From NCBI RefSeq assembly GCF_003385775.1, contig NZ_QRDP01000004.1:2692957-2756956 (forward strand): a stretch of 64,000 bases of DNA, read 5' to 3'. The notes below the pieces were generated by a model. That model ran no database searches. It was not told the origin of the DNA and saw nothing but the letters and a program-made list of their open reading frames with translations. Positions 29,269 through 38,915 of this stretch are shown in pieces. The position numbers and the translations under genes were made by a program. The DNA comes from Parasphingopyxis lamellibrachiae. GTDB taxonomy: Bacteria; Pseudomonadota; Alphaproteobacteria; Sphingomonadales; Sphingomonadaceae. How positions within the stretch are numbered: position 1 is the first letter of the stretch; each line of letters opens with the position of its first letter.

Positions 29269-30513
29269 TCACGCCGCGTCATCCTCTGCGTCCAGTCCAT
29301 AGGCGGTGTGGAGTACGCGCACCGCGAGTTCGGTATAATCCTCCTCGATCAGTACGCTGACTTTGATCTCGCTTGTTGTGATCGCCATGATGTTGATGCC
29401 GCGATCCGCCAGTGTCTGGAACATCGTGGCGGCAACGCCTGCATGGCTGCGCATGCCGACGCCGACGACCGAGACTTTGCAGACATTGGTATCGTGCGCG
29501 ATCTCGCGATAGCCGATCTCGTCTTTGGCCTTGGCCAGCACGTCCAGCGATTTGGCGAGATCGTCCGAAGGGACGGTGAAAGTGACGTCCGTATTGCCGG
29601 TTTCCCGGGCGAAGTTCTGCACGATCATGTCGACATTGACATTCGCTTCGGCCAGCGGCGTGAAAATTGCCGATACGGAGCCGGGCTTGTCCGCCACCGA
29701 TGTCAGCGTGACCTTGGCCTCATTCTTGTCATATGCGATGCCGGTTATCAGCTGTTTTTCCATCTCGCTGTCCTCAATATCCTGTTCGTCGACGATCATG
29801 GTGCCGGGTTTGTCCTCGAAGGAGGACAGAACCTGGAGCGGCACCTGACATTTCATTGCCAGCCCGACCGAGCGGGTCTGGAGCACTTTTGCACCGACGC
29901 TCGCCAGCTCCAGCATCTCTTCATAGGTGATCTTTGCGAGTTTGCGGGCGCGCGGCACGATACGCGGATCGGTCGTGTAGACGCCGTCCACATCGGTATA
30001 AATGTCGCAGCGATCGGCCTTCATCGCGGCCGCAATGGCGACCGCCGAAGTGTCGGAACCGCCGCGGCCGAGCGTGGCGACCCGGCCTTCCTCCGTCATG
30101 CCCTGGAAGCCGGGAATGACCGCGACATTGCCGCCTTCTATCGCTTTGCAGAGAATGTCGGCATCGATATCGTCGATCCGGGCAGAGGCATGGGCTTCGG
30201 ATGTGCGGATCGGTAGCTGCCAGCCCATCCAGCTGCGCGCCTGCACGCCCATGGATTGCAGCATGATCGCGAGCAACCCGGACGAGACCTGCTCGCCGGA
30301 CGCCACAACCACATCATATTCGCGCGGATCATAGAGCGAAGAGGCTTCGCGGCAGAACTGGACGAGCCGGTCCGTTTCGCCCGCCATCGCGGACACGATC
30401 ACGGCGACGTCATTGCCCTTGTCGACTTCGCCTTTAACGCGTTCGGCCACGGCCCGGATACGATCGATCCCACCCATGGACGTGCCGCCGAATTTCATCA
30501 CAATGCGGGCCAT
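29269..30513 (-). CDS. lysC: Aspartate kinase (aspartokinase II-type)
   Basis: A 414-residue aspartokinase. The kinase domain starts IVMKFGGTSMGG, with AVIVSAMAGETD, GRGGSDTSAVAIA and TDVDGVYTTDPR. Two C-terminal ACT domains (about 265-400) carry the lysine/threonine allosteric site. It phosphorylates aspartate, the first step to lysine, threonine, methionine and diaminopimelate. It is divergent from ubiG over 78 bases, a conserved arrangement in sphingomonads. Many relatives have an internal start making a beta subunit; I did not establish one here. Confidence 0.96.
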   Translation of the reverse strand: MARIVMKFGGTSMGGIDRIRAVAERVKGEVDKGNDVAVIVSAMAGETDRLVQFCREASSLYDPREYDVVVASGEQVSSGLLAIMLQSMGVQARSWMGWQLPIRTSEAHASARIDDIDADILCKAIEGGNVAVIPGFQGMTEEGRVATLGRGGSDTSAVAIAAAMKADRCDIYTDVDGVYTTDPRIVPRARKLAKITYEEMLELASVGAKVLQTRSVGLAMKCQVPLQVLSSFEDKPGTMIVDEQDIEDSEMEKQLITGIAYDKNEAKVTLTSVADKPGSVSAIFTPLAEANVNVDMIVQNFARETGNTDVTFTVPSDDLAKSLDVLAKAKDEIGYREIAHDTNVCKVSVVGVGMRSHAGVAATMFQTLADRGINIMAITTSEIKVSVLIEEDYTELAVRVLHTAYGLDAEDDAA

Positions 30514-30591
30514 TGATCTCTAGCAAACCCCCGAAAAAATGCGCTTTGCCCCATGGAACGGGGCGGGCGATCCTGTTAGGCAGGAGAGGTT

Positions 30592-31356
30592 ATGAACGCA
30601 AGTGCAGCAACACCCCCCCCCACCACCGATTCTCAGGCCCATTCGGTTGATCCGAAAGAAGCCGAACATTTCGGCAAGCTCGCCGCCGAATGGTGGGACC
30701 CCAAGGGCTCGTCCGCGATGCTCCACCGGCTCAACCCGCCGCGTCTCGGCTATATCCGCAAGGCTGCGGATCGGCATTGGGATCTGGATGCGGCCGACCG
30801 ACGCCCGCTGACTGGCAAAAGTGCGCTCGATATCGGGTGCGGGGCGGGGCTGCTCGCCGAGCCGCTGGCCCGGCTGGGCGCCACCGTTACCGGTATCGAC
30901 GCGGCGGAAGAGAATATCGCCGCCGCGCGGGCGCATGCCGCGCAATCCGGCCTCGCCATCGATTATCGCATTGGCGGGGTCGAGGCAGCAGAAGGCACCC
31001 ATGATCTCGTCACCTGCATGGAAGTCGTCGAGCATGTGACCGATCCCGCGGCATTCGTCTGCGGGTTGGCCGGGGCACTGAAGCCCGATGGCCTGCTCAT
31101 CATGTCGACGCCTAACCGCACGGGTCTGTCGAAGCTGGCAATGATCACGGTGGGCGAGGGCGCTGGCCTCATCCCCAAAGGCACGCATGACTGGGACAAG
31201 TTCTTGACGCCGGAAGAGCTGACCGGGCTACTCGAAGCGGCCGGAATGCGGGTGACGGATGTGTCGGGCCTGAGCTTCTCGCCCGCACGCGGGTTTGAGA
31301 TTTCGGACCGGAAAGCGCTCAATTACCTGCTGACGGCGGTGCGGGCTCCAGCCTAG
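30592..31356 (+). CDS. ubiG: Bifunctional 2-polyprenyl-6-hydroxyphenol / demethylubiquinol O-methyltransferase
   Basis: A 254-residue class I SAM methyltransferase. N-terminal EAEHFGKLAAEWWDPKGSSAMLHRLNPPRLGYI is diagnostic of UbiG, followed by SAM motif I ALDIGCGAGLLAEPLARLG, motif II-like DLVTCMEVVEHV and LIMSTPNRT. UbiG performs both O-methylations of ubiquinone, complementing coq7 in the same window. A run of eight cytosines lies just inside the coding start, in a codon context coding for prolines. The last stop shares the palindrome CTAG with the GST stop on the other strand. Confidence 0.95.
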   Translation: MNASAATPPPTTDSQAHSVDPKEAEHFGKLAAEWWDPKGSSAMLHRLNPPRLGYIRKAADRHWDLDAADRRPLTGKSALDIGCGAGLLAEPLARLGATVTGIDAAEENIAAARAHAAQSGLAIDYRIGGVEAAEGTHDLVTCMEVVEHVTDPAAFVCGLAGALKPDGLLIMSTPNRTGLSKLAMITVGEGAGLIPKGTHDWDKFLTPEELTGLLEAAGMRVTDVSGLSFSPARGFEISDRKALNYLLTAVRAPA

Positions 31357-32024
31357 AAATCCACTTTGTCATAATGGGCGGGCGGCGAGATCACTTCCAT
31401 GCGCTCGTTGAGGAGCGGCCGGAAGCTGGGCCGTGATTTGAGGCCGGCATACCAGGCCTTGGCCTGGGAATGGCTCGACCAGTTGAAGCCGCCCAGATAG
31501 TCCGCCACCGAAATCTGTGCCGCCGCGGCAAGGTCGGCAAGGCTCAGCGTCGCGCCCGCGATCCAGCGGCGATGATCGAGCAGATAATCGATATAGTCGA
31601 GATGGGAATCGGCCGCTTTCATCGCCTCGCGCAGAGCCGTTCCGTCCGGCGCCTCGCGGTGGACCAGCCGCTTGAACATGCGCTCATGCATGAGCGGCGC
31701 GACCACATCGACATAGAAATTCTCGTCGAACCAGGCGACCAGCCGCCGGATTTCGGCGCGGTTGGGGGCAGGGCCGGTAATCATCCGCGCCGTATCGACC
31801 GTCTCTTCGAAATATTCGCAGATCGCGCGGCTGTCGATCAACGTGCTGCCCTTGTCCTTGTCCACCATGACAGGTGTCTTGCCGGCGGGGTTTATGTCGA
31901 GAAATTCGTCGCGCCGCTCCCAGGGGGATTCCCGCACCAGATCGTAACCGACGCCCTTTTCCCCAAGCAGCAGGCGGACCTTGCGGCTGAACGGACAAAG
32001 AGGAAATTGGAAGAGTTCCCACAT
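31353..32024 (-). CDS. Glutathione S-transferase family protein
   Basis: A 223-residue GST-fold protein. The N-terminal thioredoxin-like domain begins ELFQFPLCPFSRKVRLLLGEKGV with a candidate catalytic cysteine at C9, followed by the cis-Pro region TPVMV and LIDSRAICEYFEE for glutathione binding. The C-terminal all-helical domain contains TLSLADLAAAAQISV. The substrate is unknown; GSTs of this group occur in detoxification and stress. The gene is convergent with ubiG, overlapping it by four bases. Confidence 0.88.
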   Translation of the reverse strand: MWELFQFPLCPFSRKVRLLLGEKGVGYDLVRESPWERRDEFLDINPAGKTPVMVDKDKGSTLIDSRAICEYFEETVDTARMITGPAPNRAEIRRLVAWFDENFYVDVVAPLMHERMFKRLVHREAPDGTALREAMKAADSHLDYIDYLLDHRRWIAGATLSLADLAAAAQISVADYLGGFNWSSHSQAKAWYAGLKSRPSFRPLLNERMEVISPPAHYDKVDF

Positions 32025-32092
32025 GGTTGCGGTTGTAGCGCAGTGGCCGTTTCCGTCCAGCGGTTATTCCGCGCGCATCGTCCGGGGCCGGC

Positions 32093-32476
32093 TTAGTCGG
32101 AGACGGAGCGGCTAAGATTTTCGGCCCAGCTCTCGAGCGCGGGGAGCATGGCTTCAACCTCGCTCAGCATCGTGCCAACAAGCGCGGTCGCCATTCGCGC
32201 CTTGCCGCGCAGTTCCTCTTCCGCCCCGGGATTGTCGCGAACCATCACGTCGCGCAGCGTATCGGATTCGCGGATATCGCCCTCGATTTCGACATCGGGC
32301 ATGGCGCGGGCCAGTCGTCCGATGGGCAGGTCGAGCAACGCGCCCATGAAGCGGTCGATCGCGAGCACGGTTTCGTCCTGGGCGGCATAGGGATCGTCGT
32401 CCCAGATATCGTCATCCTGGGCGAGGGCAGGCGTGGCGAGCAAAAGGGCGGTTGCAACAGCAAGAGTGTATTTCAT
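32093..32476 (-). CDS. Hypothetical exported protein
   Basis: A 127-residue protein with a signal peptide (about 1-19, cleavage after ALA/Q). The mature part is acidic at first (DDDIWDDDPY) and then helical, with LDLPIGRLARAMPDVEIEG, DTLRDVMVRDNPGAEEELRGKARMA and a C-terminal helix. The pattern recurs in small secreted sphingomonad proteins, but I recognise no function. It is transcribed on its own; a dispersed repeat copy lies upstream. Confidence 0.72.
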   Translation of the reverse strand: MKYTLAVATALLLATPALAQDDDIWDDDPYAAQDETVLAIDRFMGALLDLPIGRLARAMPDVEIEGDIRESDTLRDVMVRDNPGAEEELRGKARMATALVGTMLSEVEAMLPALESWAENLSRSVSD

Positions 32477-32507
32477 AACCGGTTGGCCTCGCTAATCTTC
32501 CGTTGGT

Positions 32508-32586
32508 GCCGAGCTTGTCGAAACCCTGTCCTTTTCCTGTCGACCATAGGAAGAAGAACAACCCTTCGACAAGATCAGGGTAAACG
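32508..32586. repeat. Dispersed intergenic inverted repeat, copy 2
   Basis: Left arm contains CCGAGCTTGTCGAA then CTGTCCTTTTCCT; right arm contains AGGAAGAAGAACAACCC then TTCGACAAGATCAGGG, followed by TAAACGG as in copy 1. It occupies the gap between the exported-protein gene and the VOC gene. Confidence 0.8.
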
Positions 32587-32645
32587 GTGTTTTTCAGTCG
32601 GCCACTCTTATCGCAAACCAAATGAGCGATGGCTGAACAGCCGGA

Positions 32646-32984
32646 TCAGCCCTGTTCCTCATATTGATAGACGAGCAGCTCGTTGCCGCCCGGATCGCGG
32701 AAATGGAAGCGCCGCCCACCCGGAAAATCATAGATTTCCTTCACGATCGTTCCGCCGGCATTGCGCACGGCCTGTTCGGCGGCGGCGATATCCCTGGTCT
32801 GGAAGCCGGGAAGCGGCGGGGGTGTTTCGCCGAAAGCGGCCAGGCCGAGCTCGAAACTCTCCGTATTCGCACCCGCATATTCCGGGCCGTAATCGGTGAA
32901 TTCGATCCCGAAGGCGGAAGTGTAGAAGCCCTTGGTTGCGGCCATGTCGGCAGTGGCGAGCTCGAGATAATTGGGCAGGTCCAT
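32646..32984 (-). CDS. Glyoxalase/bleomycin-resistance (VOC) family protein
   Basis: 112 residues from ATG 32984, preceded by AAGGAG; the upstream frame extension is over other sequence and was rejected. One VOC module pair is seen: YLELATADMAATKGFYTSAFGIEF and FQTRDIAAAEQAVRNAGGTIVKEIYDFPGGRRFHFRDPGGNELLVY. Metal-ligand candidates are the Glu near residue 7 and the His/Glu in the final strands. VOC proteins include lyases, dioxygenases and resistance proteins; the substrate is not predictable. Divergent from the PLP lyase gene. Confidence 0.85.
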   Translation of the reverse strand: MDLPNYLELATADMAATKGFYTSAFGIEFTDYGPEYAGANTESFELGLAAFGETPPPLPGFQTRDIAAAEQAVRNAGGTIVKEIYDFPGGRRFHFRDPGGNELLVYQYEEQG

Positions 32985-33138
32985 AGCGTATCTCCTTATT
33001 GTTCTCTTTATGTTCTTTGAAATGTCGTGGCAATAGCGAGTGAGGATGGCGCGACACCGATACCCGGCTCCGACATTGTCTGTCTGCCTAATAACCGCCA
33101 CAGTAATCGTTGTTCGAGACGTTACGGAGAGAGACATC

Positions 33139-34386
33139 ATGCAATTGCCGGCAACGGGGCGACCATGGGATGAAGTGAAGAAGGATCTGCTCGATCGCGG
33201 CGGCAACGATGCCAAATGGCGGGACGGCAAGACGGCCGTCTATGTGTTCAATGCCGGGGAAGATATCGCGGCGGTGCAGAAGGAAGCCTATACCGCCTAT
33301 ATGTCGGAAAACGGGCTTGGCCCGGCCGCCTTTCCGTCGCTCGCGCAGATGGAAAAGGATGTTATCTCCATGGCGCTGGGCGTGCTGCATGGGCCGGAGG
33401 GGGGGACGGGCGCGATGACGTCCGGCGGCACCGATTCCATCACCATGGCGATCAAGGCGGCGCGCGATTATGCGCGCGCCGGTGGCAGGGCGCTGGAAAA
33501 GGGCAATATCGTCGTACCGCAATCGGCCCATCTGGCCTTCGACAAGGCCTGCCATCTGATGGATATCGAGCTGCGCCGCATCGCCCTGAAAACCGACGAC
33601 ACATTCGAAGCCGATGTCGAGGCCATGGAGTCGGCATGCGACGCCGAGACCATCATGATGGTGGGGTCGGCGCCCAATTTCCCGCACGGGATTGTCGATC
33701 CGATCGCGGCATTGGGAGAGGCGGCACAACGCAAGGGCGTGTGGCTCCATGTGGATGCCTGTGTCGGCGGCTATTTCGCACCCTTTGCCCGGATGAATGG
33801 CGTTCCGGTTCCGGCTTTCGATTTCGAGGTGCCCGCGGTCAAATCGATGAGCGCCGACCTGCACAAATATGGCTATGCGGCCAAGGGCGCCTCGACCGTC
33901 CTGTTTCGCACAGAAGAGCTCTACAAGCATATGCCGTTCGACTTTTCCTGCTGGTCGGGCGCGCCGATGACGACACCCACGCTTGCCGGCACACGGCCCG
34001 GCGGCGCGATCGCCGCGGCCTGGTCGGTCATGAATTATCTCGGCGTGGACGGCTATTGCCGCCTCCAGGGAGAGGTGTGCGCGACGCGGGAAAGGGTGGA
34101 AGAGGGTGTAAAAGCGCTCGGCTTCGAAATTCTCGGCAATCCGATTCTCGGGCTGATCGCCTTTAGCCATCCCGAGCATCATGCCCTGGCGCTTTATGGC
34201 GCAATGTACCGCCGGGGATGGTTCACATCGGTAACGATCGAGCCGCCAAGCCTGCACCTGATGCTGTCACCCAGGCATGCGGATTTCATCGACGCCTATC
34301 TCGAAGACCTGGCCGCCTGTGCAAGCGCCGTCGCTGCGGGCGAGGACGGCAAAGGCGCCGAAAAGGTCGAAGCCCGATACAGTTGA
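33139..34386 (+). CDS. PLP-dependent group II decarboxylase, sphingosine-1-phosphate lyase-like
   Basis: 415 residues from ATG 33139. Fold-type I PLP enzyme: GAMTSGGTDSITMAIKAARD near residue 90, FPHGIVDPI, the cofactor aspartate D206 in WLHVDACVGGY, and the Schiff-base lysine K243 in SADLHKYGYAAKG. The K-Y-G context and whole-length pattern match sphingosine-1-phosphate lyases and related glutamate decarboxylases. Sphingomonads make sphingolipids, so cleavage of a phosphorylated long-chain base is plausible. No N-terminal TM anchor is present, unlike the eukaryotic enzyme. It could instead be an amino acid decarboxylase. Confidence 0.82.
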   Translation: MQLPATGRPWDEVKKDLLDRGGNDAKWRDGKTAVYVFNAGEDIAAVQKEAYTAYMSENGLGPAAFPSLAQMEKDVISMALGVLHGPEGGTGAMTSGGTDSITMAIKAARDYARAGGRALEKGNIVVPQSAHLAFDKACHLMDIELRRIALKTDDTFEADVEAMESACDAETIMMVGSAPNFPHGIVDPIAALGEAAQRKGVWLHVDACVGGYFAPFARMNGVPVPAFDFEVPAVKSMSADLHKYGYAAKGASTVLFRTEELYKHMPFDFSCWSGAPMTTPTLAGTRPGGAIAAAWSVMNYLGVDGYCRLQGEVCATRERVEEGVKALGFEILGNPILGLIAFSHPEHHALALYGAMYRRGWFTSVTIEPPSLHLMLSPRHADFIDAYLEDLAACASAVAAGEDGKGAEKVEARYS

Positions 34387-34400
34387 GAATGCGGCAGCGG

Positions 34401-37400
34401 TTATTCCGCCGCCACGACCTCTTCCTCATCGCTGAGCGGATGATCGAGCCGGCCGATCATCTCTTTTGGGCAGACCTGCCAGAACTGTTCGCGCCACCGG
34501 TCCCAATCGTCGATGATCGTATGCGCCCAGGCGCTTTCTGTCGCCTTGGCATGGCTGCCAATCAGTTCAAGGAGCCGCTCTTCCCAGTGGCTGGATGCCA
34601 GGCGCTGCCAGACGATGCTATCGGGATTGGCGTGCCGTTCGAACTCGCCGGCCTCGTCCAGAATGAAGGCCATGCCCCCGGTCATGCCCGCGCCGAAATT
34701 CTTGCCGACTCGGCCGAGGATGACAGCTGTGCCGCCGGTCATATATTCGCAGCCATTGGCCCCGCAGCCCTCGATCACGACATCGGCGCCGGAATTGCGC
34801 ACCGCGAAGCGCTCGCCGGCCCGGCCCGCCGCGAACAATTTGCCCGAGGTCGCGCCGTAAAGCACCGTATTGCCGATAATCGTGTTGTCCCTGCCTTCTA
34901 GCGGCGAGGAAACCGTCGGACGGATGACGATATGGCCGCCGGACAGGCCCTTGCCGACATAATCGTTCGAATCCCCGAAGATTTCGATCGTGATGCCCTT
35001 GCACAGAAAGGCGCCGAGCGATTGGCCGGCCGAACCGCGCAGGCGGACGTGAAGATGGTCGTCGGCGAGTTCCGACATACCGAAGCGCCGGGTCACTTCC
35101 GACGACAGCCGGGTGCCCACCGCCCGGTGCGTATTGCGCACCGTATAGGTGAGCTGCATCTTCTCGCCACGTTCGAACACAGCTTTCGTGTCTTCGATCA
35201 TCTGTGCATCGAGGCTGTCGGGCACTTCATTGCGCCAGCTATCGAGGCTGAACCGCCGTTCATGGTCCGCCGCATCGACCTTGGCGAGAATCGGGTTGAG
35301 ATCGAGATCGTCGAGATGTTCCGCGCCGCGGCTGACCTGGCGGAGCAACTCCGTCCGCCCGACAATCTCGTCGAGGCTGCGATAGCCGAGCCGGGCCAGG
35401 ATCTCGCGAACCTCCTCGGCGATAAAGGTCATCAGGTTGATCACCTTCTCGGGCGTACCGGTGAACTTGCCGCGCAGTTTCTCGTCCTGTGTGCAAACGC
35501 CGACCGGGCAGGTGTTGGAATGGCATTGCCGGACCATGATGCAGCCCATCGCGACGAGGCTGAGCGTACCGATGCCATATTCCTCGGCCCCGAGGATCGC
35601 GGCGATCACGATATCACGCCCGGTTTTCAGTCCGCCATCGGTGCGCAGGCGAATCCGGTGACGCAATCCGTTGAGCGTCAGCACTTGATTGACTTCGCTA
35701 AGTCCCATCTCCCACGGCGTGCCTGCATATTTGATCGATGTCTGGGGCGAAGCGCCGGTGCCGCCGGTATTGCCGGCGATCAGGATCACATCGGCATGGG
35801 CCTTGGCGACACCCGCGGCGACCGTTCCGATGCCGGCCGAGCTGACAAGCTTCACGCAGACCCGTGCTTTGGGATTGATCTGCTTCAGGTCATAGATCAG
35901 CTGGGCCAGATCTTCGATCGAATAGATGTCGTGGTGCGGTGGCGGTGAGATCAATGTAACGCCGGGCGTGGCATGGCGCAGCTTGGCGATGAATTCGGTG
36001 ACCTTGAAGCCAGGCAGCTGTCCGCCTTCGCCGGGCTTGGCGCCCTGGGCAACCTTGATCTCGATTTCGTCGCAGGCGTTGAGATATTCCGCGGTCACGC
36101 CGAACCGGCCGGACGCGATCTGCTTGATCACGCTGTTGGCATTGTCGCCATTGGCGCGCGGTGCGTAGCGCTCCTTGTCTTCCCCGCCTTCGCCGGACAC
36201 CGCTTTCGCGCCGATACGGTTCATAGCGATGGCCAGCGTTTCGTGCGCTTCGGGGGAGAGCGCGCCCAGACTCATGCCCGGGGTTACGAAGCGCTTGCGA
36301 ATCTCGGTGATCGCCTCGACCTCGTCGATCGGCACGGCCTGCGGCGCGTAATTGAACTCCATCAGGTCGCGCAGATAGACGGGGTCCATATCGCGCACTC
36401 CGCGCGCGAACTGGAGGTAGTTGGAATAGCTGTCCGTGCTGACAGCGGTCTGCAGCAGATGCATGAGCTGGGCGGAAAAGGCATGGCTCTCTTCGCCGGC
36501 GCGCTGGCGGTAAAAGCCGCCAATGGGGAGGTTGATCACCGACGGATCCCAGGCCGCATCATGGCGCAGCTCCGCATTCAGTTGCAGCGATGCATAGCCT
36601 TCGCCGGAAATCTTGGCCGGCATGCCGGGGAAGAACTCGTTGACCAGCGAGCGCGACAATCCGACCGCTTCGAAATTATAGCCGCCACGATAGCTGGAGA
36701 TGACCGCGATCCCCATCTTCGACATGATTTTGCGCAGGCCTTCGTCAATCGCCAGCTGGTAGCGTTCGAGACAGTCTTCGAGCGTCAGATCGCCGAACAG
36801 GCCGCGCGCATGGCGATCGGCGATCGCGCCTTCGGTCAGATATGCGTTCACCGTCGTCGCGCCGACGCCGATCAGCACCGCGAAATAATGGGTGTCGAGG
36901 CATTCGGCCGAGCGGACATTGACCGACGCATAGCTGCGCAGGCCCTTGGCTTTCAGATGGGTGTGAACAGCGGCGGCGGCGAGAACCATCGGGATTGCAA
37001 TCCGGTCCGGCCCGGTATGTTCATCGGTCAGGAACAGTTCGATATGGCCTTCGCGGACCACCTGCTCGGCCTGTTTGCGCACGGCCGCTATGGCCTCGCG
37101 CAGCGTGCCGCCGACTTCATAGCTGCAGTCGATTTCCGCGGCGACTTCGCCAAACCCTTCCTTCAGCCCGCCCCACTGGTCGGACGTAAGCACGGGAGAA
37201 TCGAGAACAAGCACGCTGTCCTGCTCGGCCTCGCGGTCGAGGATATTGGCGAAGTTGGAAAAGCGCGTCTTCAGGCTCATCACATGGCGTTCGCGCAGGC
37301 TGTCGATCGGTGGATTCGTCACCTGGCTGAAATTCTGACGGAAGAACTGGCTGATCAGCCGGGGCTTGCCGGAAATCACGGCGAGCGGCGTATCGTCTCC

Positions 37401-38915
37401 CATCGATCCGATCGCTTCCTTCGCGGTCTCGACCATCGGCGCGAGGATCAGCTCCATATCCTCCATGGTCTGCCCGGCCGCGACTTGGCGGCGCAGCAGT
37501 TCGGTGCGGTTCCAGTCCGGCGCGTACCGCTTTTTCGGCCTGGGCAGGTCGGCGGTCGTCTTGAAGCCCTTGACCCATTCGCCATAGGGGCGCTCGCCGG
37601 AAATCTTGTCCTTGATCGCGAGGTCGTCGAACAGCACGCCCTCGTCGAGATCTATGGCGATCATCTGCCCGGGGCCAAGCTGCCCCTTCTTCACGATCTG
37701 GCTTTCGGGAACGACCACCATGCCGGTTTCCGACCCGACGATGAGAAGACCGTCCGAAGTCTGGGTCGTGCGCAAGGGACGCAGCGCGTTGCGGTCCATC
37801 CCCGCCACGATCCAGCGGCCGTCGGTCATGGCAAGCGCGGCCGGGCCGTCCCACGGCTCCATCATGCTGGCGAGATAGGCATACATATCCTTGTGCGCCT
37901 GTGGGATGTCGTCGTCATGCTGCCAGGCTTCGGGGACGAGCATCAGCTTGGCCGTCGGCGCATCGCGGCCCGAGCGACAAATAGTCTCGAAAGTCGCATC
38001 GAGGGCAGCGGTGTCGGACGATCCCGCCGGGATCAGCGGTTTGATCTCGTCGCCATGCTCGCCAAATGCCAGCGAAGCCATCTTGATCTCGTGGCTCTGC
38101 ATCCAGTTCTTGTTGCCGCGGATCGTATTGATCTCGCCATTATGGGCGAGTGAGCGAAACGGCTGGGCCAGCCACCATTGCGGGAAGGTGTTGGTCGAAT
38201 AGCGCTGGTGGAAGATTGCCATCCGCGATTCAAAACGCTCGTCGGTAAGATCGGGATAGAAGGTCGCCAGCGATTCCGCGAGGAACAGACCCTTATAGAC
38301 TATCGACCGGCAGGAAAGGCTGCAGATATAGAAATCGCGCACCTGGGCGGCGATGATCCGCTTCTCGATCCGCTTGCGGATCAGGAACAGGTCCTTCTCG
38401 AACTCGGTCGCGTCCACCTCATCGCCCATGGGACCGGCAATCATGATCTGCTCGATCTCGGGCCGCGTGGCCTGCGCCTTCTGGCCGATGACGGAAACGT
38501 CCACCGGCACCTGCCGCCAGCCATAGATGGAATAGCCGAATTCGATAATCTCACTCTCGACAATCGTCCGGCAGATTTCTTGTGCATTCAAATCGGTGCG
38601 CGGCAGAAAGATCATGCCAACGGCCAGCCGGTTCGGCATTGGCCGGTGCCCGCTATGGGCAATCGCATCGTCAAAGAAACGCTCGGGCAGATCAACGAGC
38701 AGCCCAGCGCCGTCCCCGGTCTTGCCATCCGCATCGACAGCCCCGCGATGCCAGACCGCGCGCAACGCTTCGATCCCTGCCTCCACAACCCGCCGCGAAG
38801 GCTTGCCATCAATCGCCGCAATCAGCCCGACGCCGCAGGCATCGGATTCCAAATCGGGACGGTACATGCCCTCGCGCTCAAGGCGTTCATGTTCGGGGGT
38901 GGGGTAATGGGTCAT
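34401..38915 (-). CDS. gltB: Glutamate synthase (NADPH) large subunit
   Basis: A 1504-residue protein with the GltB domain order: N-terminal class II amidotransferase, central domain, FMN-binding synthase barrel and C-terminal beta-helix (GXGXG). The catalytic nucleophile is Cys27 in SDACGVG, exposed after removal of a 26-residue propeptide. Family Fe-S cysteines occur in the segment CIMVRQCHSNTCPVGVC. With GltD it makes two glutamates from glutamine and 2-oxoglutarate. A four-base ATGA overlap joins its start to the DUF2059 gene upstream. Length is typical. Confidence 0.98.
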   Translation of the reverse strand: MTHYPTPEHERLEREGMYRPDLESDACGVGLIAAIDGKPSRRVVEAGIEALRAVWHRGAVDADGKTGDGAGLLVDLPERFFDDAIAHSGHRPMPNRLAVGMIFLPRTDLNAQEICRTIVESEIIEFGYSIYGWRQVPVDVSVIGQKAQATRPEIEQIMIAGPMGDEVDATEFEKDLFLIRKRIEKRIIAAQVRDFYICSLSCRSIVYKGLFLAESLATFYPDLTDERFESRMAIFHQRYSTNTFPQWWLAQPFRSLAHNGEINTIRGNKNWMQSHEIKMASLAFGEHGDEIKPLIPAGSSDTAALDATFETICRSGRDAPTAKLMLVPEAWQHDDDIPQAHKDMYAYLASMMEPWDGPAALAMTDGRWIVAGMDRNALRPLRTTQTSDGLLIVGSETGMVVVPESQIVKKGQLGPGQMIAIDLDEGVLFDDLAIKDKISGERPYGEWVKGFKTTADLPRPKKRYAPDWNRTELLRRQVAAGQTMEDMELILAPMVETAKEAIGSMGDDTPLAVISGKPRLISQFFRQNFSQVTNPPIDSLRERHVMSLKTRFSNFANILDREAEQDSVLVLDSPVLTSDQWGGLKEGFGEVAAEIDCSYEVGGTLREAIAAVRKQAEQVVREGHIELFLTDEHTGPDRIAIPMVLAAAAVHTHLKAKGLRSYASVNVRSAECLDTHYFAVLIGVGATTVNAYLTEGAIADRHARGLFGDLTLEDCLERYQLAIDEGLRKIMSKMGIAVISSYRGGYNFEAVGLSRSLVNEFFPGMPAKISGEGYASLQLNAELRHDAAWDPSVINLPIGGFYRQRAGEESHAFSAQLMHLLQTAVSTDSYSNYLQFARGVRDMDPVYLRDLMEFNYAPQAVPIDEVEAITEIRKRFVTPGMSLGALSPEAHETLAIAMNRIGAKAVSGEGGEDKERYAPRANGDNANSVIKQIASGRFGVTAEYLNACDEIEIKVAQGAKPGEGGQLPGFKVTEFIAKLRHATPGVTLISPPPHHDIYSIEDLAQLIYDLKQINPKARVCVKLVSSAGIGTVAAGVAKAHADVILIAGNTGGTGASPQTSIKYAGTPWEMGLSEVNQVLTLNGLRHRIRLRTDGGLKTGRDIVIAAILGAEEYGIGTLSLVAMGCIMVRQCHSNTCPVGVCTQDEKLRGKFTGTPEKVINLMTFIAEEVREILARLGYRSLDEIVGRTELLRQVSRGAEHLDDLDLNPILAKVDAADHERRFSLDSWRNEVPDSLDAQMIEDTKAVFERGEKMQLTYTVRNTHRAVGTRLSSEVTRRFGMSELADDHLHVRLRGSAGQSLGAFLCKGITIEIFGDSNDYVGKGLSGGHIVIRPTVSSPLEGRDNTIIGNTVLYGATSGKLFAAGRAGERFAVRNSGADVVIEGCGANGCEYMTGGTAVILGRVGKNFGAGMTGGMAFILDEAGEFERHANPDSIVWQRLASSHWEERLLELIGSHAKATESAWAHTIIDDWDRWREQFWQVCPKEMIGRLDHPLSDEEEVVAAE

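Noticed and set aside
35973-38153. 726-codon plus-strand frame inside gltB
   Set aside because: Antisense shadow of a complete GltB with intact motifs; no signal peptide, motif or ribosome site.
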